Source: Trametes villosa (lineage: Eukaryota; Basidiomycota; Agaricomycetes; Polyporales; Polyporaceae). Taken from it: a stretch of DNA of 64,000 nt. Position 1 is the stretch's first letter. Each line of letters starts with the position of its first letter. A program made the translations under genes and the position numbers. The notes beneath the pieces were generated by a model. The model was given only the letters and a program-made list of their open reading frames with translations. It did no database searches and had not been told where the DNA came from. Shown here one piece after another: positions 47,270-57,800 of the stretch. The stretch covers positions 1 to 64,000 of the forward strand of contig PUDQ02000084.1 of NCBI GenBank assembly GCA_002964805.2, read 5' to 3'.

Positions 47270-47950
47270 CCTGGTCGCTCACGTAGCTCAGCCCGAGGAC
47301 TATGTGAGATCTGGTGCGTGCGTTCAGAGTTCATGCAACGAACTTGTGTTGATCTGTCGCCATATTAGGATCATCTAAGTGTTCTGCCAACCTGGCATCG
47401 AGCTTCCCTGCACCTATGGATCCCGGGGCACCGAGGTCACACCTCGGTTAATCAATTGCGGGCAGCCCTCTACCTACCCAACAAACCGAGTATCGGGCGC
47501 TGAGTTATGGGAAGATCGGGCCTGCAAATTCCCGTTGACTTGCGGACGGTGACGTACCTCTTCCTGGATAGGCACCCACACTACGTTGACAAAATACAGA
47601 CTGTATCGAGCCTTGTTCACGCAAGTCAATGTCGTTTCGCGTTTGTCGGGTTATTGTACCCCGCATCCAGCTTCGGCTAGAACAATGACCGTCGAATTAG
47701 CCAGGCTGACAAAACGGGTTGGAAGGAGCGTTGGTGCGCAGCCGTCGCCCTCATAGGCGCTTGATGTGACTATAACTTCAGGACCTCCCCTCGTACCACC
47801 ACCATCGGTCAAACAACAATCACTTGCTCCCCTTTCCCATCCCACCACTTTCTCCCTCCCCTTGTGAATTGTCGCGGTATGTGCCCCCTCTCTGTTGCGC
47901 CTTCTCTACTCAAGGATTGATTCATCTTGTGCAGGCACAATCATCACAGT
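47270..47950. repeat. Duplicated upstream/5'-UTR segment, copy 1
   Basis: Shares ordered blocks with 50540-51345: a TGTGAGA(T/G)... start, GGTGACGTACCTCTTCCT, GGTTCGCGTTTGTC-like, GTTGGTGCG, CTATAACTTCAG, CCATCGGTCAAA, and a 5'-UTR intron beginning GTATGT and ending GCAG (47877-47934). It is the promoter and leader of the gene at 47976. Confidence 0.8.
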
Positions 47951-47975
47951 TGACTTGCTGATAGTCTTAGCCACA

Positions 47976-50165
47976 ATGCCGGACGTAGCGGGTCAAAACC
48001 TTCTATACAACGCGACATCACTCAATACCCGCTCGCGGCACAAATCCACGGTAAGACATACGGTAGACGTCCCTTGTCCCATCCTCAGCTTCCTCCAGGA
48101 CGCCTCACGGTATCTCCCGGGCAAAGACGACTCGCGGCAGGGGGGCGCTCCAGCGAACCAGCACGGCCGCCAACTTGAAGCCCCCTTCGCACTCAATCCA
48201 GAGCCTCTCGCACGGCTCTCCTTCGACAACGAGCACGAGATCCACGACGTCGAAGCGCTCCTCGGGCGCACCAGCCCGCGCCAGCTCTTGGACCTAACGG
48301 CCGACACGACCTGGCTCTCGCCGAACAACGCCGGGTTCCTGCTGCTCGGGATCAAGGCCTACGGCGCGAGCGCGCGCCTGCGCAGGCTGACGGTCGCCAC
48401 CGCGCACGACGGGTTCCGGGCGCTGGGGTACTTCCTCGCGGGCCTGGACGCGCCGAACCTCGAGGCGCTGACGCTCGAGGACCGCACGGAGGACGTGCCG
48501 CTCTTCCGCAAGGATGAGGATTACTACAGGTGCTTACCGCGCCTCCCGAAGCTCAGGGAGCTCCGCGTTCGCGGGTTCTTGGTCAAGGCGGACCGTGACG
48601 TACTGCGGAGGCTGACGACGCTCGAGGTCGCGGATATCGCAAAGTACGACGACTGCTCCGAGGCCGCTGAAAGCAACCGCAACCCGAGCTCTTACCTGCA
48701 CCATCTTCTCGAAAACTGCACCAGCCTCGAGAGGCTGGAGCTCCGGCGTGTTGTCACGATGTCTTTCTTGGAAGACTCCACCGACATCGTGCTCCCGCGT
48801 CTACAACACCTAGAGGTGTTGGACCAGGAGGAGTGGCCGAATACCGTACTCGAGCACCTTAACATTCCCGAAACGGCCGCGGTACATCTTTACACTGAGC
48901 TAGATCTGGACTACACCACCCGGGTCCTCCTCAACGACGTCCCGACCTCCCTTCCATCCTTCGCCAAGACGGCCGCAGTGGCATTCCACGCAGACACCAA
49001 CCAAACTGCATACGGATGGACGAACGCGCACGCCTCGGGGCGCGCGGCATGGAGCATAACGGGCGAGATGTCGCTCGTGCCCCTGCCCGCACAGCCCGCG
49101 CTCCTCCGCACGGCACTCATCGAGCTCCCCGCGCTCGTCCACCCCGGGCGCCTGGCCTATCTAGAAATCCACATCGCCCCTCACCTCCCGACCTACGCGC
49201 GGGATTGGCGCGCGCTCCTCCACGCACTCCCCGGACTCCGCGTACTCCGCGTCGGCGGCGAGCGCGCGGCGCTGTCCCTCCTCCGCGCGCTGCCAGTGTC
49301 CCCCGAGCAGCGAGGGCGCGCGGCGCTCCCTCCGCGTCTGCACGAGCTCGCGCTCTGCCTCGACACGCTCTACCCGGATACGTGCGCGTATATCGCCACG
49401 CGGGTGTCTGGCGTCGCAGTGCTGCGCATCCGCGTTCTGGATGAGACGCATGGGAACCCGTTCCCGCGTGAGGTTATGCGGGCGTGCAAGCGGATACTCC
49501 AGTCGCTCCTGCAGCCGTTAGGCACGCGCGTGCTCGTAGAGTACGGCGCGCCCTGCGCGACGTGCCATGCCGAGCGGGAGTCGGAGGAAGAGGATGCGTG
49601 TGCGGAGGACGAGGAGGACGAGTTGTCCGAGGCGGAGCGCTGGCTGATGCCTGTCGTACGGGTGCCGTCAGTGCGGGCGGGCGATGAGGCTGAGGAAATC
49701 TGGACTCCGGCGGACGAGGAGGAGGATGGCTCGAGTGTGTCGAGCGAGGAGGAGCCGGAGTCGTCTGCGTGGGCCTCATCTTCATCTTTGGCTTCGTCTT
49801 CGTCGGACGAAGACCAGGAGGATGAGGATTGCGGCTCAGACGAGGCAGCTGAGTACCGTGCATACGAGGAGTACCGTGCTGCCGAGTACGAGTCGGAGGA
49901 CGAAGGTGAGGAGTACGACGGCGAATACGAGGACTCCGAGGAAGAAGACGACAGCGACCACGAGCCGCTGGACTCGACCCGGTGCTCATATGCACTCAGG
50001 CTCCATTTAGAATCCGACACGTCGAGCGAGTGTTCGTCGCCGGTGTCGGTGGACTTCTGCGAGTTGCTGCAGCACTGGGATGACGAGAAATTCGGATGCG
50101 GCCCGTCCCCTCAGGCTCCGATGACGGAGTACGGGTCGGATGAGGACTCGGAGCCAGAGGAGTAA
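47976..50165 (+). CDS. LRR-like protein, paralogue A, with degenerate F-box
   Basis: Single coding exon, 729 aa from ATG 47976 (leader ACC/ACA before ATG, after a 58-nt 5'-UTR intron). It aligns along its length with the gene at 51677: YGASARLRRLTV, LDAPNLEALTLED, LPKLRELRVRGFL, LPRLQHLEVLDQEEWP, AAVAFHADTNQTAYGWTNAH, LPTYARDWRALLHALPGLR, VLVEYGAPCATCH. Repeated L..L.L..L patterns suggest a leucine-rich-repeat fold, and the C terminus is a long Glu/Asp/Ser tail. At the N terminus the F-box of the paralogue is only partly kept (VPCPILSFLQDAS) and the following helix is altered (NQHGRQ where the paralogue has NRHWRE). It may no longer bind Skp1. Confidence 0.83.
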   Translation: MPDVAGQNLLYNATSLNTRSRHKSTVRHTVDVPCPILSFLQDASRYLPGKDDSRQGGAPANQHGRQLEAPFALNPEPLARLSFDNEHEIHDVEALLGRTSPRQLLDLTADTTWLSPNNAGFLLLGIKAYGASARLRRLTVATAHDGFRALGYFLAGLDAPNLEALTLEDRTEDVPLFRKDEDYYRCLPRLPKLRELRVRGFLVKADRDVLRRLTTLEVADIAKYDDCSEAAESNRNPSSYLHHLLENCTSLERLELRRVVTMSFLEDSTDIVLPRLQHLEVLDQEEWPNTVLEHLNIPETAAVHLYTELDLDYTTRVLLNDVPTSLPSFAKTAAVAFHADTNQTAYGWTNAHASGRAAWSITGEMSLVPLPAQPALLRTALIELPALVHPGRLAYLEIHIAPHLPTYARDWRALLHALPGLRVLRVGGERAALSLLRALPVSPEQRGRAALPPRLHELALCLDTLYPDTCAYIATRVSGVAVLRIRVLDETHGNPFPREVMRACKRILQSLLQPLGTRVLVEYGAPCATCHAERESEEEDACAEDEEDELSEAERWLMPVVRVPSVRAGDEAEEIWTPADEEEDGSSVSSEEEPESSAWASSSSLASSSSDEDQEDEDCGSDEAAEYRAYEEYRAAEYESEDEGEEYDGEYEDSEEEDDSDHEPLDSTRCSYALRLHLESDTSSECSSPVSVDFCELLQHWDDEKFGCGPSPQAPMTEYGSDEDSEPEE

Positions 50166-50539
50166 CGAGTGGACGAGGACGCGGGCTCTTCGAGCTCGCC
50201 CGGCGAGGACTGTTGCGATAGTATTAGTAGCCCGAGGAGTCTGCGGGAGCTCGTACATAGTACTACATACAGTAGCTGTGCACGCCGCCTGTACATACAC
50301 TTTCCCACGGCTCTATCCTCTCCCCCACCACCACCTCGAGCGTCGCCAGCTCGTTTTCACTGCAGGAACGACGGACCGTGTTGTAAAGTAGGGACACGAT
50401 ACAGTATGATGTAAGTATTGACATATCACAAGCCGGCAGGAGGGCTTTAGACGACCTGCCCGTGAATCACGCCGGCCAGTGATTGACGGCTCTCCAGAGT
50501 CGTACGTTGTCCGATATGCAGTGTTCACCCCCACTGCAG

Positions 50540-51345
50540 CCTAGCCTAATCGGCTTGTGAGAGATTTGGTGCGTGTCTGCAGAAGTTCACGCAGAAACTT
50601 CTGCTAATGCTTATTGCCACTGCCGCTCGCCATGTCCGAAGGATCATCAGGGGGTTCTACGAACCTGGCTTGGGCTGCCAGTCATCGAGCTTTCCTGCAC
50701 CTGTGAATCTCGGCGTATGCAGTTCGAATGGAGGTCAAATGTTCTCTCGGTTCATGAGTTGTGGGCTGTCCTCTACCTGAGCAAACCAAGCGAGGGACGT
50801 ATGGTAGTAAGGCCAGCCCGCGGATACTTGTTGGCCTACGGATGGTGACGTACCTCTTCCTAGATTGTCATCTCTCCGCTGACACCATACACATGGTATA
50901 GTGCTCTAGTCCTCAAACAGGTTAATGTTGGGTGCCACCCGTGAAACGTTGGTTCGCGTTTGTCAGGTTCTCATAAACTGCATTCAGCCTGGGCTGGAAC
51001 AACGGTCTTCGAACCAGCCAGGATTACAGGACGAAGTTGAAAGGAGTGTTGGTGCGACGCCGTCGTCCTCGTAGGTACCCGGTGCGCCTATAACTTCAGC
51101 TCCTCACCCTCCGTACCCCCCATCGGTCAAAAAATCACTTACCCCACCCCTCCTCCCCCGGATGGTCGCTGCGGTATCTACTCTCTCTCCCCCTTGCGAT
51201 TCTTATGCCCAAGGACTTATCCGTCTCATGCAGGCTCAGTCATTATGCCAGTGCTCGCAGTACCGTACCCGTCCTCCGAGTCCGAGTCCGGGTTTGTAGC
51301 CACCATGCCAGGCTTAGCGGTCGTAGACCCTCGTCACAACGCGAC
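50540..51345. repeat. Duplicated upstream/5'-UTR segment, copy 2 (orphan promoter)
   Basis: Homologous to 47270-47950: CCTGGCTTGGGCTGCCAG-like, GGATGGTGACGTACCTCTTC, GGTTCGCGTTTGTCAGG, GAAAGGAGTGTTGGTGCG, CTATAACTTCAGCTCC, CATCGGTCAAA. It keeps a 5'-UTR intron (51174-51233, GTATCT...GCAG). It ends soon after a start codon, so it drives no intact gene. Confidence 0.8.
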
Positions 51346-51424
51346 CCACGAAAGGTCAGTTTGCCATTACTGGGCGATTGTAGCCTCCATCCGCCTTCGG
51401 CTAATCGAACAATGGCGGTCGATT
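51305..51424 (+). pseudogene. Truncated third copy of the LRR-like gene start
   Basis: ATGCCAGGCTTAGCGG resembles the start ATGCCGGACGTAGCGG of the gene at 47976, and both share an AACGCGAC block (HNAT / YNAT) 27-30 nt later. After about 45 nt the similarity stops and the sequence runs into another promoter-like copy (about 51370-51680). No F-box or LRR part remains. Confidence 0.6.
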
Positions 51425-51676
51425 TAGCCAGGCTTGCAGAACGAAATGGGAAGGGCTCGCCCTCCTAGGCGCCCGATGTGACTATAACTTCGAGGCCCTC
51501 TACTCCTTCTCGCTACCACAACCATCCCCCATCTCCCCACTTCCGCTCCGTCTCCTTTCCTTCGTGGTATGTATTCCCTCCCTCTTACTAATGATTTTCT
51601 TAACGAACCATTCACTCTATACAGGCTCGGTCACCACATTTTCCCCACCCTACCCTACCCTACCCTTTTAGCCACC
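51370..51676. repeat. Third promoter/5'-UTR copy, leader of the F-box gene
   Basis: Shares CATCCGCCTTCGGCTA, TTAGCCAGGCT, CTAGGCGCC(C/T)GATGTGACTATAACTTC and a GTATGT...ACAG 5'-UTR intron (51567-51624) with 47675-47934. A (CCCTA)4-like run (about 51648-51667) sits just before the start codon. Confidence 0.75.
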
Positions 51677-54001
51677 ATGAAGGACATAGCGGCCGGACAC
51701 CCCTTTATCGACGCGTGGACACCGGAAACCCCCCAACAACACGGCCTCGCGAACGACCTGCCGTTCGACGTTCTATCACTAATTTTCAAGTCCGTCCAAG
51801 ACGCCAGTGCGGGGGTCGACGAGTGGCTAGTCGTTTCCGAGGTCAACCGGCATTGGAGGGAAGCCGCTCTCCAGGCCACCGAGCTCTGGACCCGACTGTC
51901 CTTCGACGGCCGACACGGTGTCCACGGCGTGCACGAACTACTGGCGCGCTCCAAGGAAAGGCAGGGCCTAGACCTCACGTTCGACCTCTCCTCCTACAAG
52001 CCGGTCCATGCCTGGCTTATGCTGAGGGAGGTGACGCTACACCACGCCAGCGCCCGACTTCGTAACCTCACAATTCGGACGATGTGCAAGGGCTATAAGG
52101 CCCTCGACCAGTTCTTGGGATGCCTGACAGCGCCTAACCTCGAGTCGCTGACACTGGAAGACGGTACGGCGGGAGCTCCTTGCCCTGTCGAGGGCGATGA
52201 GCTCTACAGGATGCTCCCGGACCTTCCGAAGCTCAAGGAGCTCCGGGTCCGCGGGCTTCTGTTCCGGGCGGTCCTTTCCACCCACCGGCAACTATCAATC
52301 CTGGAGATCTCTAACGTTCACAAGTACGAAACATCCCCCGACCTACCCGAGGAACTGGACGAATACCTCGACGATATCCTCAACGAGTGCACAAACCTCG
52401 AGGAGCTCGTACTGCGCCGAATCCTTCTCGTGCCCTCCCTGGAGGATCTCACCGCGGTTGCGCTGCCTCGGCTACGGCGCCTCGAGATCCTGGACGAAGA
52501 GACCTGGCCATCCACGATACTCAAGCACCTCGAGATTCCCGAAGCCGCCTCCATCCACCTCCACACGCGGCTACACCCCAGCGCCCCCGAAGAGGTGCTC
52601 ATGTACGATCCACCGATCTCCCACCCGCCCTTCCAGCGCACTGCCGCTGTCGCGTTCCACGCAAACGCCAACCACACCCTCTACGGGTGGACGAACTCTC
52701 ACGTCTCTGGTCCCGCCGCCTGGAGCGTCACCGGCGACATGGCGCTGCAGCGGATGGCCGCGCAGCGCGCGCTGCTCCGCATCTCGCTGTTCGAGCTGCC
52801 CGGGATCGTCGACGGCGCGCGGCTCGCGCACCTCGCCGTGCATATCTCCCCGCGCCTGCCTACGTACGCGCAGGACTGGCGCTCGCTCCTCTGCGCGTTC
52901 CCCGCGCTGCGCGTGCTTCGTGTCGGGGGCGAGCACGCCGCGTGGGCGATGCTCCGCGCTCTACCCGCCTCCGGGCGCCCGCGCGTGGGCGGCGCAGTGC
53001 TCCCGCGGGGCCTGCACGAGCTCGAGCTGTGCGTGCGTACGCTGGGCGAGAGGACGTGCGAGTACGTCGCCGCACGGGTGCGCAAGGTGCCAGTCTTGAG
53101 CTTCCGGCTCCCAGTCGAGGCCTACAGGGTAACGGCTACCCGGAGAGCGAACCGCGAAGCCCGGCGACGACTGCAGGCACTCCTGGACTCGAAGAAGCAT
53201 CGCGGCCTGCGCATGCGGACGCGCGTGGACTACGGCGAACGGTGCACGACGTGCCACTCCGAGTGCACGCCGTACGGCGGCCATGCTCCGGGGCACGCGC
53301 ACGCGGACGAGGGGTGCGAGTCGTCCGAGCCGGAACCGGACATCATCGTGCTGGCGCCGTGGGCGAAGGCAGGCTCGGGCGCGGTGGAGGAGTGGACGTC
53401 GGTGGACGACCCGGACCAGTGGAGCGCGTCGAGTGAAGATACCGAGCCTGAGGCGCCTGCACGACCGGAGGAGCCTGTACGAGCCTGGGAGTCCGAGGAG
53501 CCTCGAGGGTCTTCGTACGTCTCTTCGTCATCATCTTCCGAAGAGGAGGAAGCATCAGCGAATTGGTGCCCTTCACCGCTATCCTCGCGCGATATCGGCG
53601 AGGGCGACTCGGACATCGAAAACTGGCGGCCATCCCCGCTGCCATCGTCCGGAGAGGAAGACACGGCGGGCGAAGACCTAGAGACCGGTGGCGTAGAGTT
53701 TCACGACGACGATGTCAAACGGCCACAAGATTGGGATGTCCACCACGTTGCGCTGCCTCCATTGACGGAATCAGAAACAGAAACCGCGGACGAGGAAGAT
53801 GGGGCGGCCTGGCTTTTTGGAAACACTTCTTCGGAGTCGCCGAGCGACTTGGACGACGAGGGGGCGGCTTGGCTCTTCGGCGGTAGCCCTTCGGAGTCGC
53901 TAAGCGACGACGAGGGGGTGTATGAATCCGAGGAGGACGAGGGGTCCACTAGTGGGGAAGACGCGGACGATGAGTCAGAGGGCTCGGAGGTCGATTTCTA
54001 G
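51677..54001 (+). CDS. F-box/LRR-like protein, paralogue B
   Basis: Single coding exon, 774 aa from ATG 51677 (GCCACC before ATG; the frame is open further up, inside the 5'-UTR intron). The F-box is at about residues 24-75: LPFDVLSLIFKSVQ, then VSEVNRHWREAALQATELW, typical of basidiomycete F-box proteins that recruit targets to SCF ubiquitin ligases. L-rich repeats follow (LRNLTIRT, APNLESLTLED, LPKLKELRVRGLL, LPRLRRLEILDEETWP), then RLPTYAQDWRSLLCAFPALR, and a Cys pair region (ERCTTCHSEC). The last 230 residues are acidic Ser/Glu/Asp with near-repeats (EDGAAWLFGNTSSESPSD and DEGAAWLFGGSPSESLSD). Tandem paralogue of 47976-50165. Targets unknown. Confidence 0.86.
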   Translation: MKDIAAGHPFIDAWTPETPQQHGLANDLPFDVLSLIFKSVQDASAGVDEWLVVSEVNRHWREAALQATELWTRLSFDGRHGVHGVHELLARSKERQGLDLTFDLSSYKPVHAWLMLREVTLHHASARLRNLTIRTMCKGYKALDQFLGCLTAPNLESLTLEDGTAGAPCPVEGDELYRMLPDLPKLKELRVRGLLFRAVLSTHRQLSILEISNVHKYETSPDLPEELDEYLDDILNECTNLEELVLRRILLVPSLEDLTAVALPRLRRLEILDEETWPSTILKHLEIPEAASIHLHTRLHPSAPEEVLMYDPPISHPPFQRTAAVAFHANANHTLYGWTNSHVSGPAAWSVTGDMALQRMAAQRALLRISLFELPGIVDGARLAHLAVHISPRLPTYAQDWRSLLCAFPALRVLRVGGEHAAWAMLRALPASGRPRVGGAVLPRGLHELELCVRTLGERTCEYVAARVRKVPVLSFRLPVEAYRVTATRRANREARRRLQALLDSKKHRGLRMRTRVDYGERCTTCHSECTPYGGHAPGHAHADEGCESSEPEPDIIVLAPWAKAGSGAVEEWTSVDDPDQWSASSEDTEPEAPARPEEPVRAWESEEPRGSSYVSSSSSSEEEEASANWCPSPLSSRDIGEGDSDIENWRPSPLPSSGEEDTAGEDLETGGVEFHDDDVKRPQDWDVHHVALPPLTESETETADEEDGAAWLFGNTSSESPSDLDDEGAAWLFGGSPSESLSDDEGVYESEEDEGSTSGEDADDESEGSEVDF

Positions 54002-54800
54002 ATGTCGAGCGAGACGGATACCTCGCCAGTTTGTTGTTTTAGGAGCGTCTACAACATGCTCGTATGATACCAACGTTTTGAACTTGAGGTCACTACACCA
54101 CCCGAATTGACTGAAGCAGACAGGGCGTACTCGGAGCACCAGACGATGTCTGGCGAGGATAATAGTCGATTGCATCAAAACTACTGCTTGCGGATTGCTA
54201 CGTAGGAAGACGCCATGAACGACGAAGTAACAGGTGGCGCAGAGATGTGCCACAACTTCCGTGGTACTTTGCTCTACAGACACAGATGTGTTGAAGAAAG
54301 CGTTACTGAGAAGGAGCGGGTCGATATCGCACCGAAACTTCAGGAACTGCGGTGGTAAGAAGCCGCTGAACCTGTATATGAGGGTGCTGTAGACTACATA
54401 TGTTGGCCGCGTCGGGACTCGCGGCGTGAAGTCGCCAAAGCCGTGGTCGAAGTAGGATCGAAATGAACACGTACCGAAAGCACAGAGATCGGTTGGGGGA
54501 CCTTGCACACCAGCGAGAGAGCGGAGGAAGTCGGTATATCATTGACGTCTCAGCGGGTAGCGAGTATAGGAGTCGGGGGTGGGAGATGTGTCTTCCGTGA
54601 CAAACCTCTTTACCTTGGAAAGAGAGGCATCGAAGTAATAAAGGAAGGTGGTCGGTCTTGCACCAAGAAGCCACTTCAGGGGCTGCGGTCGAGAGTGTGC
54701 CGCTGCGCCTGTACACAAATGGTGCTGGAGAGAATTTATCAGACGCCCAAAACGCCACGACTATATAGCGCGGCGGAGATCGAAAGCGTGCCACTCCGCC
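54002..54800. other. Intergenic, no gene seen
   Basis: 3' flank of the F-box gene and upstream region of MSH2. A TATA-like CTATATAG lies near 54768-54775. Confidence 0.45.
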
Positions 54801-54803
54801 CGG

Positions 54804-54833
54804 ACGCGTCGACGCGTCGGGAAAGAGACGCGT
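54804..54833. promoter_or_regulatory. Cluster of three ACGCGT boxes upstream of MSH2
   Basis: ACGCGT at 54804-54809, 54812-54817 and 54828-54833, 55-84 bp before the MSH2 start codon and just after a TATA-like element. MluI cell-cycle boxes drive G1/S expression of replication and repair genes in yeasts through MBF; that use here is inferred. Confidence 0.6.
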
Positions 54834-54887
54834 CCAGCCACCGCGCCTTCGCGTGTCCTCCCCGTAACTTGTGTCTGAACCACCATC

Positions 54888-57800
54888 ATGGCGCTCATGT
54901 ACGGAAAGGAGAAGGACGCGGAGTATGAGATTGGTGAGTATCCTGTACTCAAACGCGTGTTCACGACGCTGAGCATGTGCATATACGCATATACAGACAA
55001 CTCCTCGCACCCCGGCTTCTGCTCCTTCTTCGCAAAGCTCCCAGCCAAAAGCCCCGAGTCGGGGACTGTCCGCCTGTTCTACAGGAACGAGTACTACTCC
55101 GTGCACGGCCCCGACGCGCTCTACGTCGCTACCCATGTCTTCCGCACGAACTCGGTCATCAAGTACCTCGGCGGGCGCGCGGGCCTGCCTAGCGTCACCC
55201 TGAGCGAGAGTCTCGCGAAGACCTTCCTGCGAGACGCGCTGACGAGCAAGCAGCTCAAGGTAGAGATATGGGTCCCCGAAGCGGGCCAGGGCAAGAAAGC
55301 TACGAAATTCGTGCTGGACAAGGAGGCTTCGCCCGGCAACCTGTCCGCGGTAGAGGACCTATTATTCGTGAACACGGACATCGTCTCCGCGCCCATAGTT
55401 ATGGCCATCAAGATGGCGAACGCGCCTGTCACCGCTGGGACCACTACGGCCAAGACCAAGACGGTCGGCGTCGCGTACGCAGATAGCAGCATGCGCGAGC
55501 TTGGGGTCGCGGACTTCGTGGACAACGATATCTTCTCTAACACTGAGGTATGTTGCACTTGGGTGACATCAACGAATGTATTAGACTGATGCCCTCGGTT
55601 TTCTGCGTTGTGCATTGCCTCGTACATAGACTCTGATTATCCAGTTGTCGGTCAAAGAAGCCATCATACCTACAGGGACGACCTCTGGAACCACTGAGCG
55701 CGACTTCGACCTGAAGAAGCTTAAGGAGGTCCTTGACCGCTGCGGTGTAGTGATCACCGAGCGAAAGCCTAGTACGGATACATTTACCTTCATGCCGCGC
55801 GTAGACTAACAAGGTGTTGTAGGCGATTTCATGACGAAAAGCATTGGCGACGATCTCCTCCGGCTGCTCAACCCCAGCTCCGCACCATCTTCTTCCAGCT
55901 CCGATGCTTCTGCCACGATTCGTGCGTGCACGGTCCTAGAGAGTGGTAGTTTACCGTCTCTGACGAAACTACCGTAGCCCAACTCCAGCTCCCAACTGCC
56001 CCTGCAGCGCTCTCCGCTCTGGTCTCCTACCTGTCCCTCCTCTCCGACCCCTCCAATCACGGTGCATGGAGTATACGCACTCACGACTTGTCTCAGTATA
56101 TGAGGCTGGACGCCAGCGCCCTCCGCGCGCTCAACCTTACCGAGGCTCCAGGCAACATCGTCAGTCGAACTCTTCAATATCTGGCATACACCTGCTGACG
56201 TCATCGGACAGGGGTCGAACAAGAACACGACGTTGTTTGGGTTGCTGAACAAGTGCAAGACGGCGCAAGGGTCGAGGCTGCTTGGCAGCTGGCTTAAACA
56301 GCCGCTTGTTAACCGCCACGAGATTCGTATGTTGCCCCAAGATTGGCGAGAGCCGCGGCTGATACAGTGCATATACAGTGAAGAGGCAGAGCCTCGTCGA
56401 AGCTTTCTTCGAGGACGCCAACTCTCGCCGGATTCTCCAGGTGAGTTATTATCGCGTCTTCTTCACTCTGTAAAGTCTCACTAAATACGCATTCGCGAAC
56501 CAGGACGACTACCTAAAGCTCATGCCGGACATGCATCGAATCTGCAAGCGATTCCAGAAGTCCGTCGCGTCCCTTGAGGACGTCGTTCGTGTATACCAAG
56601 CCGTGCTCAAGGTACACCGCAAACCTGCACTGCCTTTCATGTTGACAAGCTAACCCGCGGTCCAGCTCGAGGGTCTTATCACCACTATCGAAGGGATGGA
56701 GACGAGCTCCGAAGACCAAAAGGCGCTCCTCGAAGAAGCCTACCTCGTCAAGTTCCGCGTCCGTGACCTTCTCTCTTCTACTTCCCTCTGCCGGAAGGCT
56801 GATGCGCGTAATAGGAATACGATACTGCGTTGAGCAAGTACGCGGACATGGTGCAGCAGACGATCGACCTCGACGAGCTCGAGAACCACAACTTCGTGAT
56901 CAAGCCGGACTACGACGACCGCCTGCGCACGCTCGCAGATAAGCTCGGTGAGGTGCGCGACGGGCTCGATGCGGAGCATCGCCGGGCGGGGAAGGCGCTC
57001 GGCCTTGAGCTCGACAAGAAGCTCCACCTCGAGAACTCGCAGCAGTATGGATACTGCTTCCGTGTTACCAAGGCGGTGAGTGTTTCACTTCGCGAGCGTG
57101 TATCAAGGGGATGAGCGGGAGGGCTGACGGATGGGCGGGCAGGACGCGAAGGCGCTGGACGACAAACGGAAGTGGGTCGAGTTGGGCACGCAGAAGAGCG
57201 GTATCTTCTTCACGACGTCGACGCTCAAGGAGCTCTCGAACGACTATACGGAGCTTACGCAGCAGTACTCGCGCACGCAGAGCGGGCTCGTGAAGGAGGT
57301 GGTGAACATCGCGTGTGAGTGCATGCGGTCTTTGCCTTGGCGTGCGGTATGGCTGACGGCGCGTAGCGACGTATACACCCATTCTGGAGGCGTGGAACAA
57401 CGTGATTGCGTATCTGGATGTCATTATCAGGTGAGTGTCATGGATTGTGACTCGTCGGTGACTGGTGGGTGCTCACACTCGTGTTCGACAGCCTTGCACA
57501 TGTCGCGGTTAATGCACCCGAGTCGTATGTCAAACCCGAAATTCTGGAGAAAGGTCTGTTCCGAACGAGATTCTCATTACCATATGCTGCTTCTTACACA
57601 TTGTCCAGGCTCTGGTAGTCTCGTCCTGAAGGAAGCTCGGCATCCATGCCTTGAGGTGCAGGACGATATCAGCTTCATTCCGAACGACGTTGAGATGATC
57701 AAAGGTACGCTTACCAACTTCGCCCACCGAAGACGGCTAACCGTACTCCGAATGACCAGACGACAGCGAGTTCCAGATCATAAGTGAGTCGCCGCCTTGC

